A stretch of DNA of 23,332 nt from DATLNF01 sp046590575 (lineage in GTDB: Bacteria > Actinomycetota > Actinomycetes > BP-191). The DNA lies in NCBI GenBank assembly GCA_046590575.1, contig JBKJUS010000089.1:1-23332 (forward strand), in the 5' to 3' direction. Shown piece after piece: positions 1 through 7,214 of the stretch. The translations under genes were made by a program, and so were the position numbers. The stretch's first letter is position 1; the number at the start of each line of letters is the position of its first letter. The notes under the pieces were generated by a model, which did not search any database, was not told where the DNA came from, and was given only the letters and a program-made list of their open reading frames with translations.

Positions 1-1152
1 TTGGCAGCGCGCCTGTCCGACGTACCGCAGCTGAAGGTCGATGAGCTCATCGCGAACCCCGAGGTGCACATCATCGTGTGCTGCGGGTCCGGAGGAGTGG
101 GCAAGACGACGACCTCGGCGTCACTCGGCCTCCGGGCCGCCCAGCAGGGCCGCAAGGTGGTCGTGTTGACGATCGACCCGGCGCGCCGGCTCGCCCAGTC
201 GATGGGCCTCACGGAGCTGGACAACACACCGCGTCGCGTCGCGCAGGCCGGCTCCGAGGGCGGCGAACTGCACGCCATGATGCTGGACATGAAGCGGACG
301 TTCGACGAGATCGTCGTCGCGCACGCCGACCCCCAGCGAGCTGAGCAGATCCTCTCCAACCCGTTCTACGTGTCGCTGTCCAGCAGCCTGGCCGGCACGC
401 AGGAGTACATGGCCATGGAGAAGCTCGGTCAGCTGCACGCCTCGGGTGAGTGGGACCTCATCGTTGTCGACACCCCGCCCACCAGGTCCGCGCTCGACTT
501 CCTCGATGCTCCAGAGCGGCTCACGGGATTCCTGGATGGTCGCTTCATCAAGCTAATGCTCGCGCCCGCGAAGGCTGGCGGGCGCGCCTACCTCAAGGTG
601 GTGAACATCGGCATCTCGACGTTCACCGGCGTGCTGACCCGTATTACGGGCACCGGTCTGTTGACCGACCTGCGCGAGTTCTTCGGCGCCTTCGAGTCGC
701 TGTTCGGCGGATTTCGCGAGCGCGCGCAGACGACGTATGACCTCCTCAAAGATTCGAATACCGCTTTCGTCGTCGTGGCGGCACCTGACCCGGCTGCGCT
801 GCGGGAGGCGTCCTACTTCATCGAACGCCTCTCCGCCGAGGACATGCCGCTGGCCGGAGTGGTGATCAACCGGGTACATCGCAGCGCGGCGCCGCAGCTG
901 ACCGCGGAGCGGAGTATCGCTGCGGCGGAGGTTCTTGAGACGCACAAGGGTCACGCGACTGCAATAGGTGTCCTGCGAATGCATGCCGACAGGGTGGCGC
1001 TCTCCGCCCGGGAGCGCGCGGTGATCACGGCTTTCACCAGCGGACAGCCGGCAGTGCCAGTGGCCGAGATCGAGGCGATGGCCTCCGATGTGCACGACCT
1101 CGAGGGCCTGCGCCGGGTGGGTGAAGAGTTGGCTACTCCTCCTGCGGCCTGA
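1..1152 (+). CDS. ArsA/Get3-family ATPase (Rv3680-like)
   Basis: Cytosolic P-loop ATPase of the ArsA/Get3 group. The deviant Walker A GSGGVGKTT lies at residues 29-37, just after a Cys-Cys pair (27-28). The switch region reads VVDTPPTRSALDFLDAP, and TIDPARRLAQ follows the first helix, as is usual in the family. The protein closely resembles the Mycobacterium Rv3680 type, which forms a pair with a second ArsA-like protein (Rv3679); these have been studied as bacterial Get3-like proteins. The partner gene would lie just upstream, outside the window. The frame opens with TTG at base 1. This gives a length (383 aa) close to Rv3680, but the true start could be further upstream. It converges on whiB4 and the conserved neighbourhood supports the assignment. 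No arsenic genes are nearby, so arsenite efflux is unlikely. The physiological client is unknown. Confidence 0.9.
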   Translation: MAARLSDVPQLKVDELIANPEVHIIVCCGSGGVGKTTTSASLGLRAAQQGRKVVVLTIDPARRLAQSMGLTELDNTPRRVAQAGSEGGELHAMMLDMKRTFDEIVVAHADPQRAEQILSNPFYVSLSSSLAGTQEYMAMEKLGQLHASGEWDLIVVDTPPTRSALDFLDAPERLTGFLDGRFIKLMLAPAKAGGRAYLKVVNIGISTFTGVLTRITGTGLLTDLREFFGAFESLFGGFRERAQTTYDLLKDSNTAFVVVAAPDPAALREASYFIERLSAEDMPLAGVVINRVHRSAAPQLTAERSIAAAEVLETHKGHATAIGVLRMHADRVALSARERAVITAFTSGQPAVPVAEIEAMASDVHDLEGLRRVGEELATPPAA

Positions 1153-1178
1153 GCGCCCAGCTCGGCCGCTGCATCACG

Positions 1179-1463
1179 TCAGGCCGTGCGCTGGACTTCG
1201 CGACGCGCCGACTCCAGGAGCGCCCGCCAGGACCGGACGTTGGGCCGCCGGCGGAGCAGCGCCCGACGCTCACGCTCAGTCATCCCGCCCCACACGCCGA
1301 ACTCCACCCGGTTGTCGAGAGCGTCGGAGAGGCACTCCGTGCGCACCGGGCACCCCATGCACAGCTGCTTGGCTCGATTCTGCGCCGCGCCTTGCACGAA
1401 GAGCTCGTCGGGATGGGTGCCTCGGCAAGATGCGAGGCCGATCCAGTCGGTGGCCGTCTCCAT
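1179..1463 (-). CDS. whiB4: WhiB4-type iron-sulfur regulator
   Basis: A 94-residue WhiB-like (Wbl) protein. Four cysteines (13, 35, 38, 44; pattern C-x21-CxxC-x5-C) would bind a 4Fe-4S cluster. They are followed by the family beta-turn GVWGG (56-60) and a basic C-terminal half rich in Arg, consistent with DNA binding. The stretches DELFVQGAAQ and DNRVEFGVWGGMTERERRALL match the WhiB4 subclass, which in mycobacteria acts as an oxygen/redox-responsive regulator. The ATG is preceded by GAGGATC at a normal distance. It is shorter at the N-terminus than mycobacterial WhiB4. It is divergent from the PBP gene, the same arrangement as whiB4-ponA2 in Mycobacterium. Subclass is inferred from sequence and context; targets are unknown. 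Confidence 0.93.
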   Translation of the reverse strand: METATDWIGLASCRGTHPDELFVQGAAQNRAKQLCMGCPVRTECLSDALDNRVEFGVWGGMTERERRALLRRRPNVRSWRALLESARREVQRTA

Positions 1464-1605
1464 CGTCAGATCCTCACGGGGTCCCGGTCAGGCGTTACGT
1501 GGTGATTTCAACCTAGGCAGCGCCTTCAACGACGAACATCGTCTGCAGTGACGATTCTCTTTAGTCACTCTTGACTAGCGGAGGACCACCAACCTCGAGC
1601 CTTCG
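1464..1605. promoter_or_regulatory. Divergent control region whiB4 / PBP
   Basis: This 142-bp intergenic region must contain the promoters of both whiB4 (minus) and the PBP gene (plus). It holds two short perfect inverted repeats: GACGA-aca-TCGTC at 1531-1543, and AGTGAC (1547-1552) with GTCACT (1564-1569). These could be operators. A TAGGTT on the minus strand (1510-1515) could be a -10 for whiB4. A clean -35/-10 pair was not found for either gene. Confidence 0.4.
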
Positions 1606-4155
1606 ATGTCGGGTGTCGATGCGCCGGTTACCCTTGACCTGTGGGTGGACGCCCACCGGCGGTCTCCTCGGTCAGGACAGGTGAGCAGCTACGGCGGCGC
1701 GGATGAGGGTCCCGGTGCATTCGTGCACCGTCTGGTGCTCGTCGTCCTCGTCAGCATCCTGGCCGGCGTGCTGGCTGCCGGAGCCTTCTTCCCTGTCGTC
1801 GGGGGTCTCGGTCTCGCAGCGCGCGCCGGCGCCGAGTCTTTCCTCTCGCTGCCCGACGAGCTGCGCGACGGCCCGCTCCCCGTCCGCTCCCGCATCCTGG
1901 CCGCGGACGGCCGGACTGTCCTCGCCACCATCTTCTTCAACGAGAACCGCGTCCTCGCGCCGATCACCCAGATGCCCGCCCACCTCCAACGGGCGATCCT
2001 GGCGATCGAGGACAGCCGCTTCTACCAGCATGCCGGCGTCGACCTGCGTGGCCTGACCCGCGCGTTCGTGAAGAACCAGCAAGCCGGCGAGGTCACCCAG
2101 GGCGGGTCGACGATCACTCAGCAGTACGTCAAGAACGTGCTCATCGAGTCGGCCGTCGAACGCGCGGACGTCGTCCGAGCGACAGAGCGGTCGACCACCC
2201 GCAAGTTGCGGGAAGCGAAGTTCGCTCTGGCGTTGGAGCAGCGCTACTCCAAGCGCGAGATCCTCGAGAAATACCTCAACATCGCCTACTTCGGTCAAGG
2301 GGTCTACGGCGTCGGCACCGCCGCCCAGCATTATTTCTCCAAACGGGTCGAGACGCTCAACCTCGGCGAGGCCGCACTCCTCGCAGGCCTGGTGAAGAAC
2401 CCGGCGCTGTACGACCCGACGAAGAACCCCGAGGAGTCCGCGGCACGGCGCGACCTCGTGCTGACCGTCATGGAGCGCGAGGCCTTCATCAGCAAGGCGG
2501 AGGCGACGGCCGCCAAGGCTGTACCCCTGGCGAAGATGCTCCGCGTGAGCAAGCTCCGCAGCGAGTGCGGAGCGACGATCGCACCATTCTTCTGCGCCTA
2601 CGTCCGCGACGCGCTGATCGACGACGAACGTCTGGGTGCGACGACGGCGGAACGGGTCGCCCGGGTCTTCCAAGGCGGCCTGACCATCAGGACCACGCTC
2701 GTGCCCACGCTGCAGAAGGCAGCACAAGCTGCGCTCGACACCACGCTCACGCCGAAGGACCGCACGCGGGCCGCCGCCGTGGCGGTCGTCGTACAACCGG
2801 GCACCGGCCACGTCCTGGCGATGGCCAGCAACCAGGTCTACGGGAAGCTTCCTGGGCAGACCGAGGTCAACCACGCGCTCGGTGGTGCCCAGGGGATCCA
2901 GGCCGGATCGACCTTCAAGACTTTCATCCTCGCGGCAGCCGTCAAGCAGGGCATCCCGCTGTCGCTGGCGCTGAACTCCCCCGGCCAGATCTGCTCCACG
3001 TTCAACGACAGCGGTCCGAACGCATGCCCGGGACGGCGTTACCGGGTCACGAACTTCGGCGGCCGAGGGAGCGGCTTCGGGGTGATCAACCTGGCCAAGG
3101 CCACCGCGAGCTCGGTCAACACCTACTTCATCCAGCTCGAGGAACGCACCGGTCTCGACCGACCGCACGCACTCGCGCAGGCGATGGGCATCACCAGCTT
3201 CGACTTCGCGAAGCGCAAGAACCCGTCGATGGTCCTGGGTTCCAACGAGGTCAGCCCGCTGGAGATGGCCGAGGCCTACGCCACCCTCGCCGCCCGCGGC
3301 AAGCATTGCCCGGCTACTGGCGTCACGAGCATCACGGAGCCGGGCGGTAGCGAGCTCCTCGTCCAAGACGTCAATCCGTGTCGGCAGGTCCTAGAACCCG
3401 AGGACGCCGATGCGGTCACCGCGATGCTCCGCGGGGTAATCACCTCCGGCAGCGGCAAGAGCGCGGACATCGGCCGGCCAGCGGCGGGGAAGACCGGCAC
3501 GTCACAGGACAGCGGCAGCGCCTGGTTCATCGGCTACACCCCGGACCTCGCGACGGCTGTGGCGATGGCGCACCCGGACAAGCCGGTGCGGTTTCCTCTC
3601 GTCAACTTCAAGGGAGTGCGCGCGGTCACCGGCGGCTCCTTCCCGGCGAAGATCTGGAAGTCCGTCATGGCCGCAGCGCACGCCGGCCTGCCGATACGCA
3701 CATTCACCGATCCCTTGGAGTCGGCGTTCCGGGGCAAGCGGGTCGGGGTGCCCGACCTGCGCGAGCTCGACCCGACCGAGGCGACGAAGGTTCTGTCCGA
3801 TCTCGGCCTCAAGGCTCTCGTGAGCCGCACGCCGGTGGCCGCGTTCCCCATCGCGAGCGGCCTCGTCGGGGCCACCAGCCCGGGCGCGGGTGCCGAGGTC
3901 GCGATCGGTTCGGCTGTGCAGCTCTTCCTGTCCAACGGTAAGGCGCCACCACCGCCGGTCGTGACGTCGCCGACTCCGACTCCGTCTGCTTCGGCATCCC
4001 CAGCTACGCCTCCGTCAGGTAGGCCCGTTCCCAGTGCGTCCTCGGCTCCGTCTGCTTCGACGGCTGCCCAGCCGTCGCCGACACCGAGCTGCAACAAGCC
4101 ACGGTGCCCGAGCCGGACACCATCGCCGGCCCCGTCCGGCACTGCCGAGCCGTAA
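1606..4155 (+). CDS. ponA2: Class A penicillin-binding protein with PASTA domain (PonA2-like)
   Basis: Bifunctional peptidoglycan synthase: a glycosyltransferase polymerises lipid II and a transpeptidase crosslinks it outside the membrane. One membrane anchor lies at about 41-66. The GT51 domain (about 85-270) has the catalytic motif EDSRFYQHAG (Glu135) and QGGSTITQQYVKN. The transpeptidase has STFK (Ser435), SVN (503-505) and KTGT (629-632). One PASTA domain (about 713-778) is followed by a Pro/Ser/Thr-rich tail of about 70 residues containing two Cys (CNKPRC). Synteny with whiB4 and the metallophosphoesterase indicates PonA2, which in mycobacteria supports wall integrity under stress. Start choice: ATG 1606 has GGAGGA about 20 nt upstream, which is long. 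GTG at 1681 is the main alternative and keeps every domain. The opposite strand carries a long open frame that is only a shadow. Confidence 0.93.
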   Translation: MSGVDAPVTLDLWVDAHRRSPRSGQVSSYGGADEGPGAFVHRLVLVVLVSILAGVLAAGAFFPVVGGLGLAARAGAESFLSLPDELRDGPLPVRSRILAADGRTVLATIFFNENRVLAPITQMPAHLQRAILAIEDSRFYQHAGVDLRGLTRAFVKNQQAGEVTQGGSTITQQYVKNVLIESAVERADVVRATERSTTRKLREAKFALALEQRYSKREILEKYLNIAYFGQGVYGVGTAAQHYFSKRVETLNLGEAALLAGLVKNPALYDPTKNPEESAARRDLVLTVMEREAFISKAEATAAKAVPLAKMLRVSKLRSECGATIAPFFCAYVRDALIDDERLGATTAERVARVFQGGLTIRTTLVPTLQKAAQAALDTTLTPKDRTRAAAVAVVVQPGTGHVLAMASNQVYGKLPGQTEVNHALGGAQGIQAGSTFKTFILAAAVKQGIPLSLALNSPGQICSTFNDSGPNACPGRRYRVTNFGGRGSGFGVINLAKATASSVNTYFIQLEERTGLDRPHALAQAMGITSFDFAKRKNPSMVLGSNEVSPLEMAEAYATLAARGKHCPATGVTSITEPGGSELLVQDVNPCRQVLEPEDADAVTAMLRGVITSGSGKSADIGRPAAGKTGTSQDSGSAWFIGYTPDLATAVAMAHPDKPVRFPLVNFKGVRAVTGGSFPAKIWKSVMAAAHAGLPIRTFTDPLESAFRGKRVGVPDLRELDPTEATKVLSDLGLKALVSRTPVAAFPIASGLVGATSPGAGAEVAIGSAVQLFLSNGKAPPPPVVTSPTPTPSASASPATPPSGRPVPSASSAPSASTAAQPSPTPSCNKPRCPSRTPSPAPSGTAEP

Positions 4156-4198
4156 CCGGCGCACCGGTCCCGCGCCACCTTCTGCGGATCGTCCGGGG

Positions 4199-4657
4199 CT
4201 AGCTGGTCGTGAGTTGGCGGCGGACCTCTGCAGCGACCCGACCGCCCTCGGCCCGACCGGCGACCTGCGGCGTGACCGACTTCATCACCTGGCCCATCTG
4301 GGCCTGTGCCGTCGCACCGGATTCCGCAATCGCGGCGGCAACCAACGCGGTCAGATCGTCGTCGCTCATCTGCGCCGGCAAGTAAGCCTCGAGGACCTCC
4401 CCCTCAGCTCGCTCCCGATCGGCGAGCTCCGGTCGATTGCCGACCTCGAACGCCTCCGCCGCCTCGCGTCGCTTCTTGGCCTCCCGGGTGAGCACCGCGA
4501 GTACCTCGCCGTCGTCGAGTTCGCGCGCTTGACCGCCCGACACCTCCTCGGTCTTGACCGCCGTCAACGCCATGCGCAGCGTCGCCAGTCGCAGCTCGTC
4601 ACGCGCCTTCATCGCGACCGTGAGATCCGCGTGCAGCCGGTTCTTGAGGGCACTCAT
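4199..4657 (-). CDS. GatB/YqeY-domain protein
   Basis: A 152-residue YqeY-like protein. The opening MSALKNRLHADLTVAMKARD and the blocks TLRMALTAVKTEEV, REAKKRREAAEAF and EGEVLEAYLPAQMSDDDL are characteristic of this family. It resembles the C-terminal tRNA-interacting domain of GatB but stands alone and lacks the amidotransferase catalytic part. The cellular role is not established; a link to tRNA or translation is inferred from the domain only. The frame stays open about 1 kb further upstream across the metallophosphoesterase. The start at 4657 is chosen because homology begins there and GGAG lies 8 nt upstream. It converges on the PBP gene and diverges from the metallophosphoesterase gene. 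Confidence 0.9.
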   Translation of the reverse strand: MSALKNRLHADLTVAMKARDELRLATLRMALTAVKTEEVSGGQARELDDGEVLAVLTREAKKRREAAEAFEVGNRPELADRERAEGEVLEAYLPAQMSDDDLTALVAAAIAESGATAQAQMGQVMKSVTPQVAGRAEGGRVAAEVRRQLTTS

Positions 4658-4723
4658 CGGTCGATGCTCCGGGTGGTCTGTAAGGGATAATGGCTCGACG
4701 CCCGACCTTAGACCCGGAGGACC
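4658..4723. promoter_or_regulatory. Divergent promoter region YqeY / metallophosphoesterase
   Basis: Only 66 bp separate the two divergent starts. A plus-strand GATAAT (4686-4691) is a good -10 candidate for the phosphoesterase gene, whose ribosome site GGAGG is at 4716-4720. A convincing -35 was not seen, and no clear minus-strand promoter was identified. Confidence 0.4.
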
Positions 4724-5605
4724 ATGAGGCCTGCGTACGCGATACCTGCCGCGCTCGGCCTGCTCAGCGCAGCGACTGCCGGCTACGCCGCGGGCATCGA
4801 GCGAAATGCCTTCCGGGTGCGCGAGATCGACGTGCCGATCCTGCCCGCAGGCGCTGCGCCGCTGCGACTGCTGCACATCTCCGACATCCACATGATGCCG
4901 GGCCAGCGACGCAAGCAGAGGTTTGTCACCGACCTCGCCCACCTCCACCCCGACCTCGTCGTGAACACGGGTGACAACCTGTCGTCCCCCGACGGCGTAC
5001 CCGCGATGCTCGCGGCCCTTGAGCCGCTGCTGCACCTCCCGGGGGCCTTCGTGCTCGGCTCCAACGACTACTACGCACCGAGGCCGAAGAACCCGTTCAA
5101 GTACTTCTTCCCCGGCCACAAGCGGGTGCACGGTGATGCGAACCCATGGGGTGACCTCGTGTCGGGGATGACCGCCAGGGGGTGGGTGGACCTCACCAAC
5201 CGGCGTACGACGCTCGCCGCAGGCAACCGCACCCTCGAAGTCGCCGGTGTCGACGACCCGCACCTGCGGCGTGACGACCTTGCGGTGGCGAACGCAAAGG
5301 TGGATCCGTCCTGCGATCTGCACGTCGCACTGGTGCACGCGCCCGAGCCGCGCGCCCTCGACCGGTTCGCCTCGGCCGGGTTCGAGCTGATGCTGTGCGG
5401 GCACACGCACGGCGGGCAACTGCGGCTGCCCGGCTTCGGCGCGATCGTGACCAACTGCGGTATCGACCGCCCGAGGGCCCGCGGGCTCTCCCGGTACGCC
5501 GGCGCCTGGCTGCACGTATCTCCTGGGCTCGGCACGTCGCCGTACGCCCCGGTGCGCTTTGCCTGCCGGCCCGAAGCGACCCTGCTCCGCCTCGTCCCCG
5601 CCTGA
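4724..5605 (+). CDS. Calcineurin-like metallophosphoesterase (Rv3683-like)
   Basis: A dinuclear-metal phosphoesterase of the YkuE/YaeI-like group. Metal and catalytic motifs are in order: SDIH (Asp54, His56), NTGDN (Asp84), GSND (112-115, in place of the usual GNHD/E), LVHAPEP (His205) and CGHTHGG (His227, His229). The N-terminal 24 residues form a short hydrophobic segment after an Arg, so the enzyme is probably secreted or membrane-tethered with its active site outside. GGAGG sits 3 nt before the ATG. Its place after the PonA2-type PBP is conserved in mycobacteria, suggesting an envelope substrate, but the substrate is unknown. The His-to-Asp change in the GNHD motif should affect the residue that normally assists catalysis; I believe it is usual for actinobacterial members rather than a defect. 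Confidence 0.9.
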   Translation: MRPAYAIPAALGLLSAATAGYAAGIERNAFRVREIDVPILPAGAAPLRLLHISDIHMMPGQRRKQRFVTDLAHLHPDLVVNTGDNLSSPDGVPAMLAALEPLLHLPGAFVLGSNDYYAPRPKNPFKYFFPGHKRVHGDANPWGDLVSGMTARGWVDLTNRRTTLAAGNRTLEVAGVDDPHLRRDDLAVANAKVDPSCDLHVALVHAPEPRALDRFASAGFELMLCGHTHGGQLRLPGFGAIVTNCGIDRPRARGLSRYAGAWLHVSPGLGTSPYAPVRFACRPEATLLRLVPA

Positions 5606-5777
5606 CCTGGCCGCTCGATCGCGCCCGTCCACGCACGCAACCGGAGGATCCGAGCGCTCGGCCGGCGCTCAAGCACCTGTCCTCCACCACCACCGAGGCG
5701 CAGTTGCGTGCCTGGCCGGGCACTGAGGTTGGATTCGTAGTTGCGAACTTGCGACCGGTAGACTCCCGGCGTCAGAT
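5606..5777. other. Intergenic region upstream of tRNA-Pro
   Basis: This 172-bp stretch has no convincing gene. A TAGACT hexamer at 5759-5764 lies 13 nt before the mature tRNA 5' end and is the likely -10 of the tRNA promoter. No good -35 with 16-18 bp spacing was found; TTGGAT at 5729 is too far away. Confidence 0.45.
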
Positions 5778-5855
5778 CGGGATGTAGCGCAGCTTGGTTA
5801 GCGCGCCACGTTCGGGACGTGGAGGCCGGGAGTTCGAATCTCCCCATCCCGACCA
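5778..5855 (+). tRNA. tRNA-Pro(CGG)
   Basis: A complete cloverleaf can be drawn. The acceptor stem is CGGGATG with CATCCCG. The anticodon stem CCACG/CGTGG encloses the loop TTCGGGA, giving anticodon CGG, which reads CCG. The T arm contains GTTCGAATC. The discriminator is A at 5852 and the CCA end is encoded (5853-5855). Confidence 0.95.
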
Positions 5856-5866
5856 CAGCACGAGGT

Positions 5867-5897
5867 GAAGGGGTCGTCGGTCATCGGCGGCCCCTTC
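5867..5897. terminator. Hairpin terminator between tRNA-Pro and DUF5703 gene
   Basis: A 31-nt hairpin. Perfect outer arms GAAGGGG (5867-5873) and CCCCTTC (5891-5897) continue inward as TCGTCGG/TCGGCGG with three G-U pairs, giving a 14-bp stem and a TCA loop. It lies between the plus-strand tRNA and the minus-strand gene ending at 5903, so it can serve both. There is no T run, as is common in actinobacteria. Confidence 0.65.
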
Positions 5898-5902
5898 TGA
5901 CG

Positions 5903-6097
5903 CTAGGTCGGGAGGTACGGCGCGACGCCGGGCCGGGCCCGCCGGCGCAACGTCACCTTGCGCCGGCCGTCGGGCCACACTCGGTGCCGGGACAGCTCCC
6001 AGTCGCCGTACTGAGCGTGAATGGTGAGCACCTCCCGTACGTGCTCCCGGTCGGCCCGAGATGGCAGCTCCAGCGCGCGGTATTCGTAATCCGCCAC
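5903..6097 (-). CDS. Small DUF5703-like protein
   Basis: A 64-residue basic protein containing YEYRALELPSRADREHVREV, HAQYGDWELSRHRVWPDGRRKVTLRRR. This resembles the small actinobacterial DUF5703 family, whose function is unknown. No signal peptide or membrane segment is present. The GTG start overlaps the asd stop (TAGTG, one shared base), so translation is probably coupled to asd. That suggests co-expression with the aspartate pathway but does not prove a shared function. The family assignment is from memory of the pattern. Confidence 0.72.
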   Translation of the reverse strand: MADYEYRALELPSRADREHVREVLTIHAQYGDWELSRHRVWPDGRRKVTLRRRARPGVAPYLPT

Positions 6098-7155
6098 TAG
6101 CCCTCGCTGCGCTCCGCGGCGACCAACTCCGCGATCTGAGCGGTGTTGAGCGCGGCCCCCTTGCGCAGGTTGTCGCCGCAGAGGAAGAGATCGAGGGAGT
6201 GCGGGTCATCCAGCGCCTGGCGGATCCGGCCGACCCACGTCGGATCGGTGCCGACCACTTCGGCCGGTGTCGGGAAGCGACCGAGCTCTGGCTCGTCGAC
6301 CACCATCACCCCCTCGGCCCGCCGCAGCACCTGCCGGGCCGACTCCGCCGGCACCTCGTCGCGGAAGGTCGCGTGGACAGCCAAGGAGTGCGTGGTCACG
6401 ACCGGCACCCGTACGCAGGTGGCCGAGACGCGCAGCGACGGGAGACCGAGAATCTTGCGCGACTCGTTTCGCACCTTGAGCTCCTCCGAGCTCCAGCCGT
6501 CGTCCTTGAGCGAGCCGGCCCAGGGCACGACGTTGAGCGCGAGCGGCGCCGGGAACGGACCCAGGTCGCCGATCACAGTGCGCACATCGTTGGGCCGCGA
6601 CCCGAGCTCCCGGTTGCCGGCGACCTTCTCGATCTGGTCGTACAGCGTGTCGATGCCGTCCTGGCCAGCCCCCGAAGCTGCTTGGTACGACGCCACGACA
6701 AGCGCCTCGAGACCGAACGCCCGGTGCAGTGCGCCCATCGCCACGATCATCGACAGCGTCGTGCAGTTGGGATTGCTGATAATCCCCTTGGGGCGATGCC
6801 GCGCCGCCGCGGCGTTGACCTCGGGTACGACGAGCGGCACGTCCGGATCCATCCGGTAGGCGCCGCTGTTGTCGACCGCGACGGCGCCGCGCGAGACAGC
6901 CACTGGCGCCCACTCTTCGGACACCTCGTCCGGCACGTCGAACATCGCGATGTCGACGCCGTCGAAGACCTCGGGCGCCAGCGCCTGCACCGCGACAGAC
7001 TCCCCGCGGACCGTCAGCAACCGCCCCGCCGAGCGCGCCGATGCGACCAGCCGAATCTCGCCGTAGACGTCGGGGCGGGTCGACAGCAGCTCGAGCATGA
7101 CGGTGCCGACGGCACCGGTGGCGCCGACAACGGCGAGCGTGGGTGGACGACTCAT
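6097..7155 (-). CDS. asd: Aspartate-semialdehyde dehydrogenase
   Basis: Reduces aspartyl-4-phosphate to aspartate semialdehyde with NADPH, the branch point to lysine/DAP, threonine and methionine. The NADP-binding loop GATGAVG is at residues 11-17. The catalytic cysteine is Cys131 in SNPNCTT. SYQAASGAG is at 156-164 and the likely catalytic histidine is His256 in VPVVTTHS. Length is 352 aa, normal for the family. In many actinobacteria asd directly follows ask. Here the two are 1.9 kb apart, separated by a hydrolase gene on the other strand, so asd needs its own promoter. There is no Shine-Dalgarno before the ATG; a -10-like TAGACT ends 7 nt upstream, so the mRNA is probably leaderless. Confidence 0.96.
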   Translation of the reverse strand: MSRPPTLAVVGATGAVGTVMLELLSTRPDVYGEIRLVASARSAGRLLTVRGESVAVQALAPEVFDGVDIAMFDVPDEVSEEWAPVAVSRGAVAVDNSGAYRMDPDVPLVVPEVNAAAARHRPKGIISNPNCTTLSMIVAMGALHRAFGLEALVVASYQAASGAGQDGIDTLYDQIEKVAGNRELGSRPNDVRTVIGDLGPFPAPLALNVVPWAGSLKDDGWSSEELKVRNESRKILGLPSLRVSATCVRVPVVTTHSLAVHATFRDEVPAESARQVLRRAEGVMVVDEPELGRFPTPAEVVGTDPTWVGRIRQALDDPHSLDLFLCGDNLRKGAALNTAQIAELVAAERSEG

Positions 7156-7162
7156 GGGCCGG

Positions 7163-7168
7163 AGTCTA
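7163..7168 (-). promoter_or_regulatory. Putative -10 of a leaderless asd promoter
   Basis: On the minus strand TAGACT is followed by exactly 7 nt (CCGGCCC) and then the asd ATG. The expected transcription start coincides with the A of the start codon. No clear -35 was seen. The position also fits the need for a separate promoter once ask and asd are split. Confidence 0.5.
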
Positions 7169-7214
7169 CGAGGCCTGGCAGGTCCCGGCTCGCGAGTTGT
7201 CGAAGCCTTCGGCC

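Noticed and set aside
1672..3366. 564-codon open frame on the minus strand opposite the PBP gene
   Set aside because: It lies wholly antisense to a well-supported gene, is rich in Arg/Glu/Gly as expected for the complement of GC-rich coding DNA, and contains no recognisable domain.
4156..4198. Possible terminator between the PBP and YqeY genes
   Set aside because: Only a 5-bp GGCGC/GCGCC pairing with a long loop was found, which is not above chance in GC-rich DNA.
4658..5632. Upstream extension of the YqeY frame
   Set aside because: Antisense to the metallophosphoesterase; family homology and ribosome site begin at 4657.
7143..7214. Upstream start for the CocE-type hydrolase
   Set aside because: Would overlap asd by 13 bases and place a polar segment before the signal peptide.
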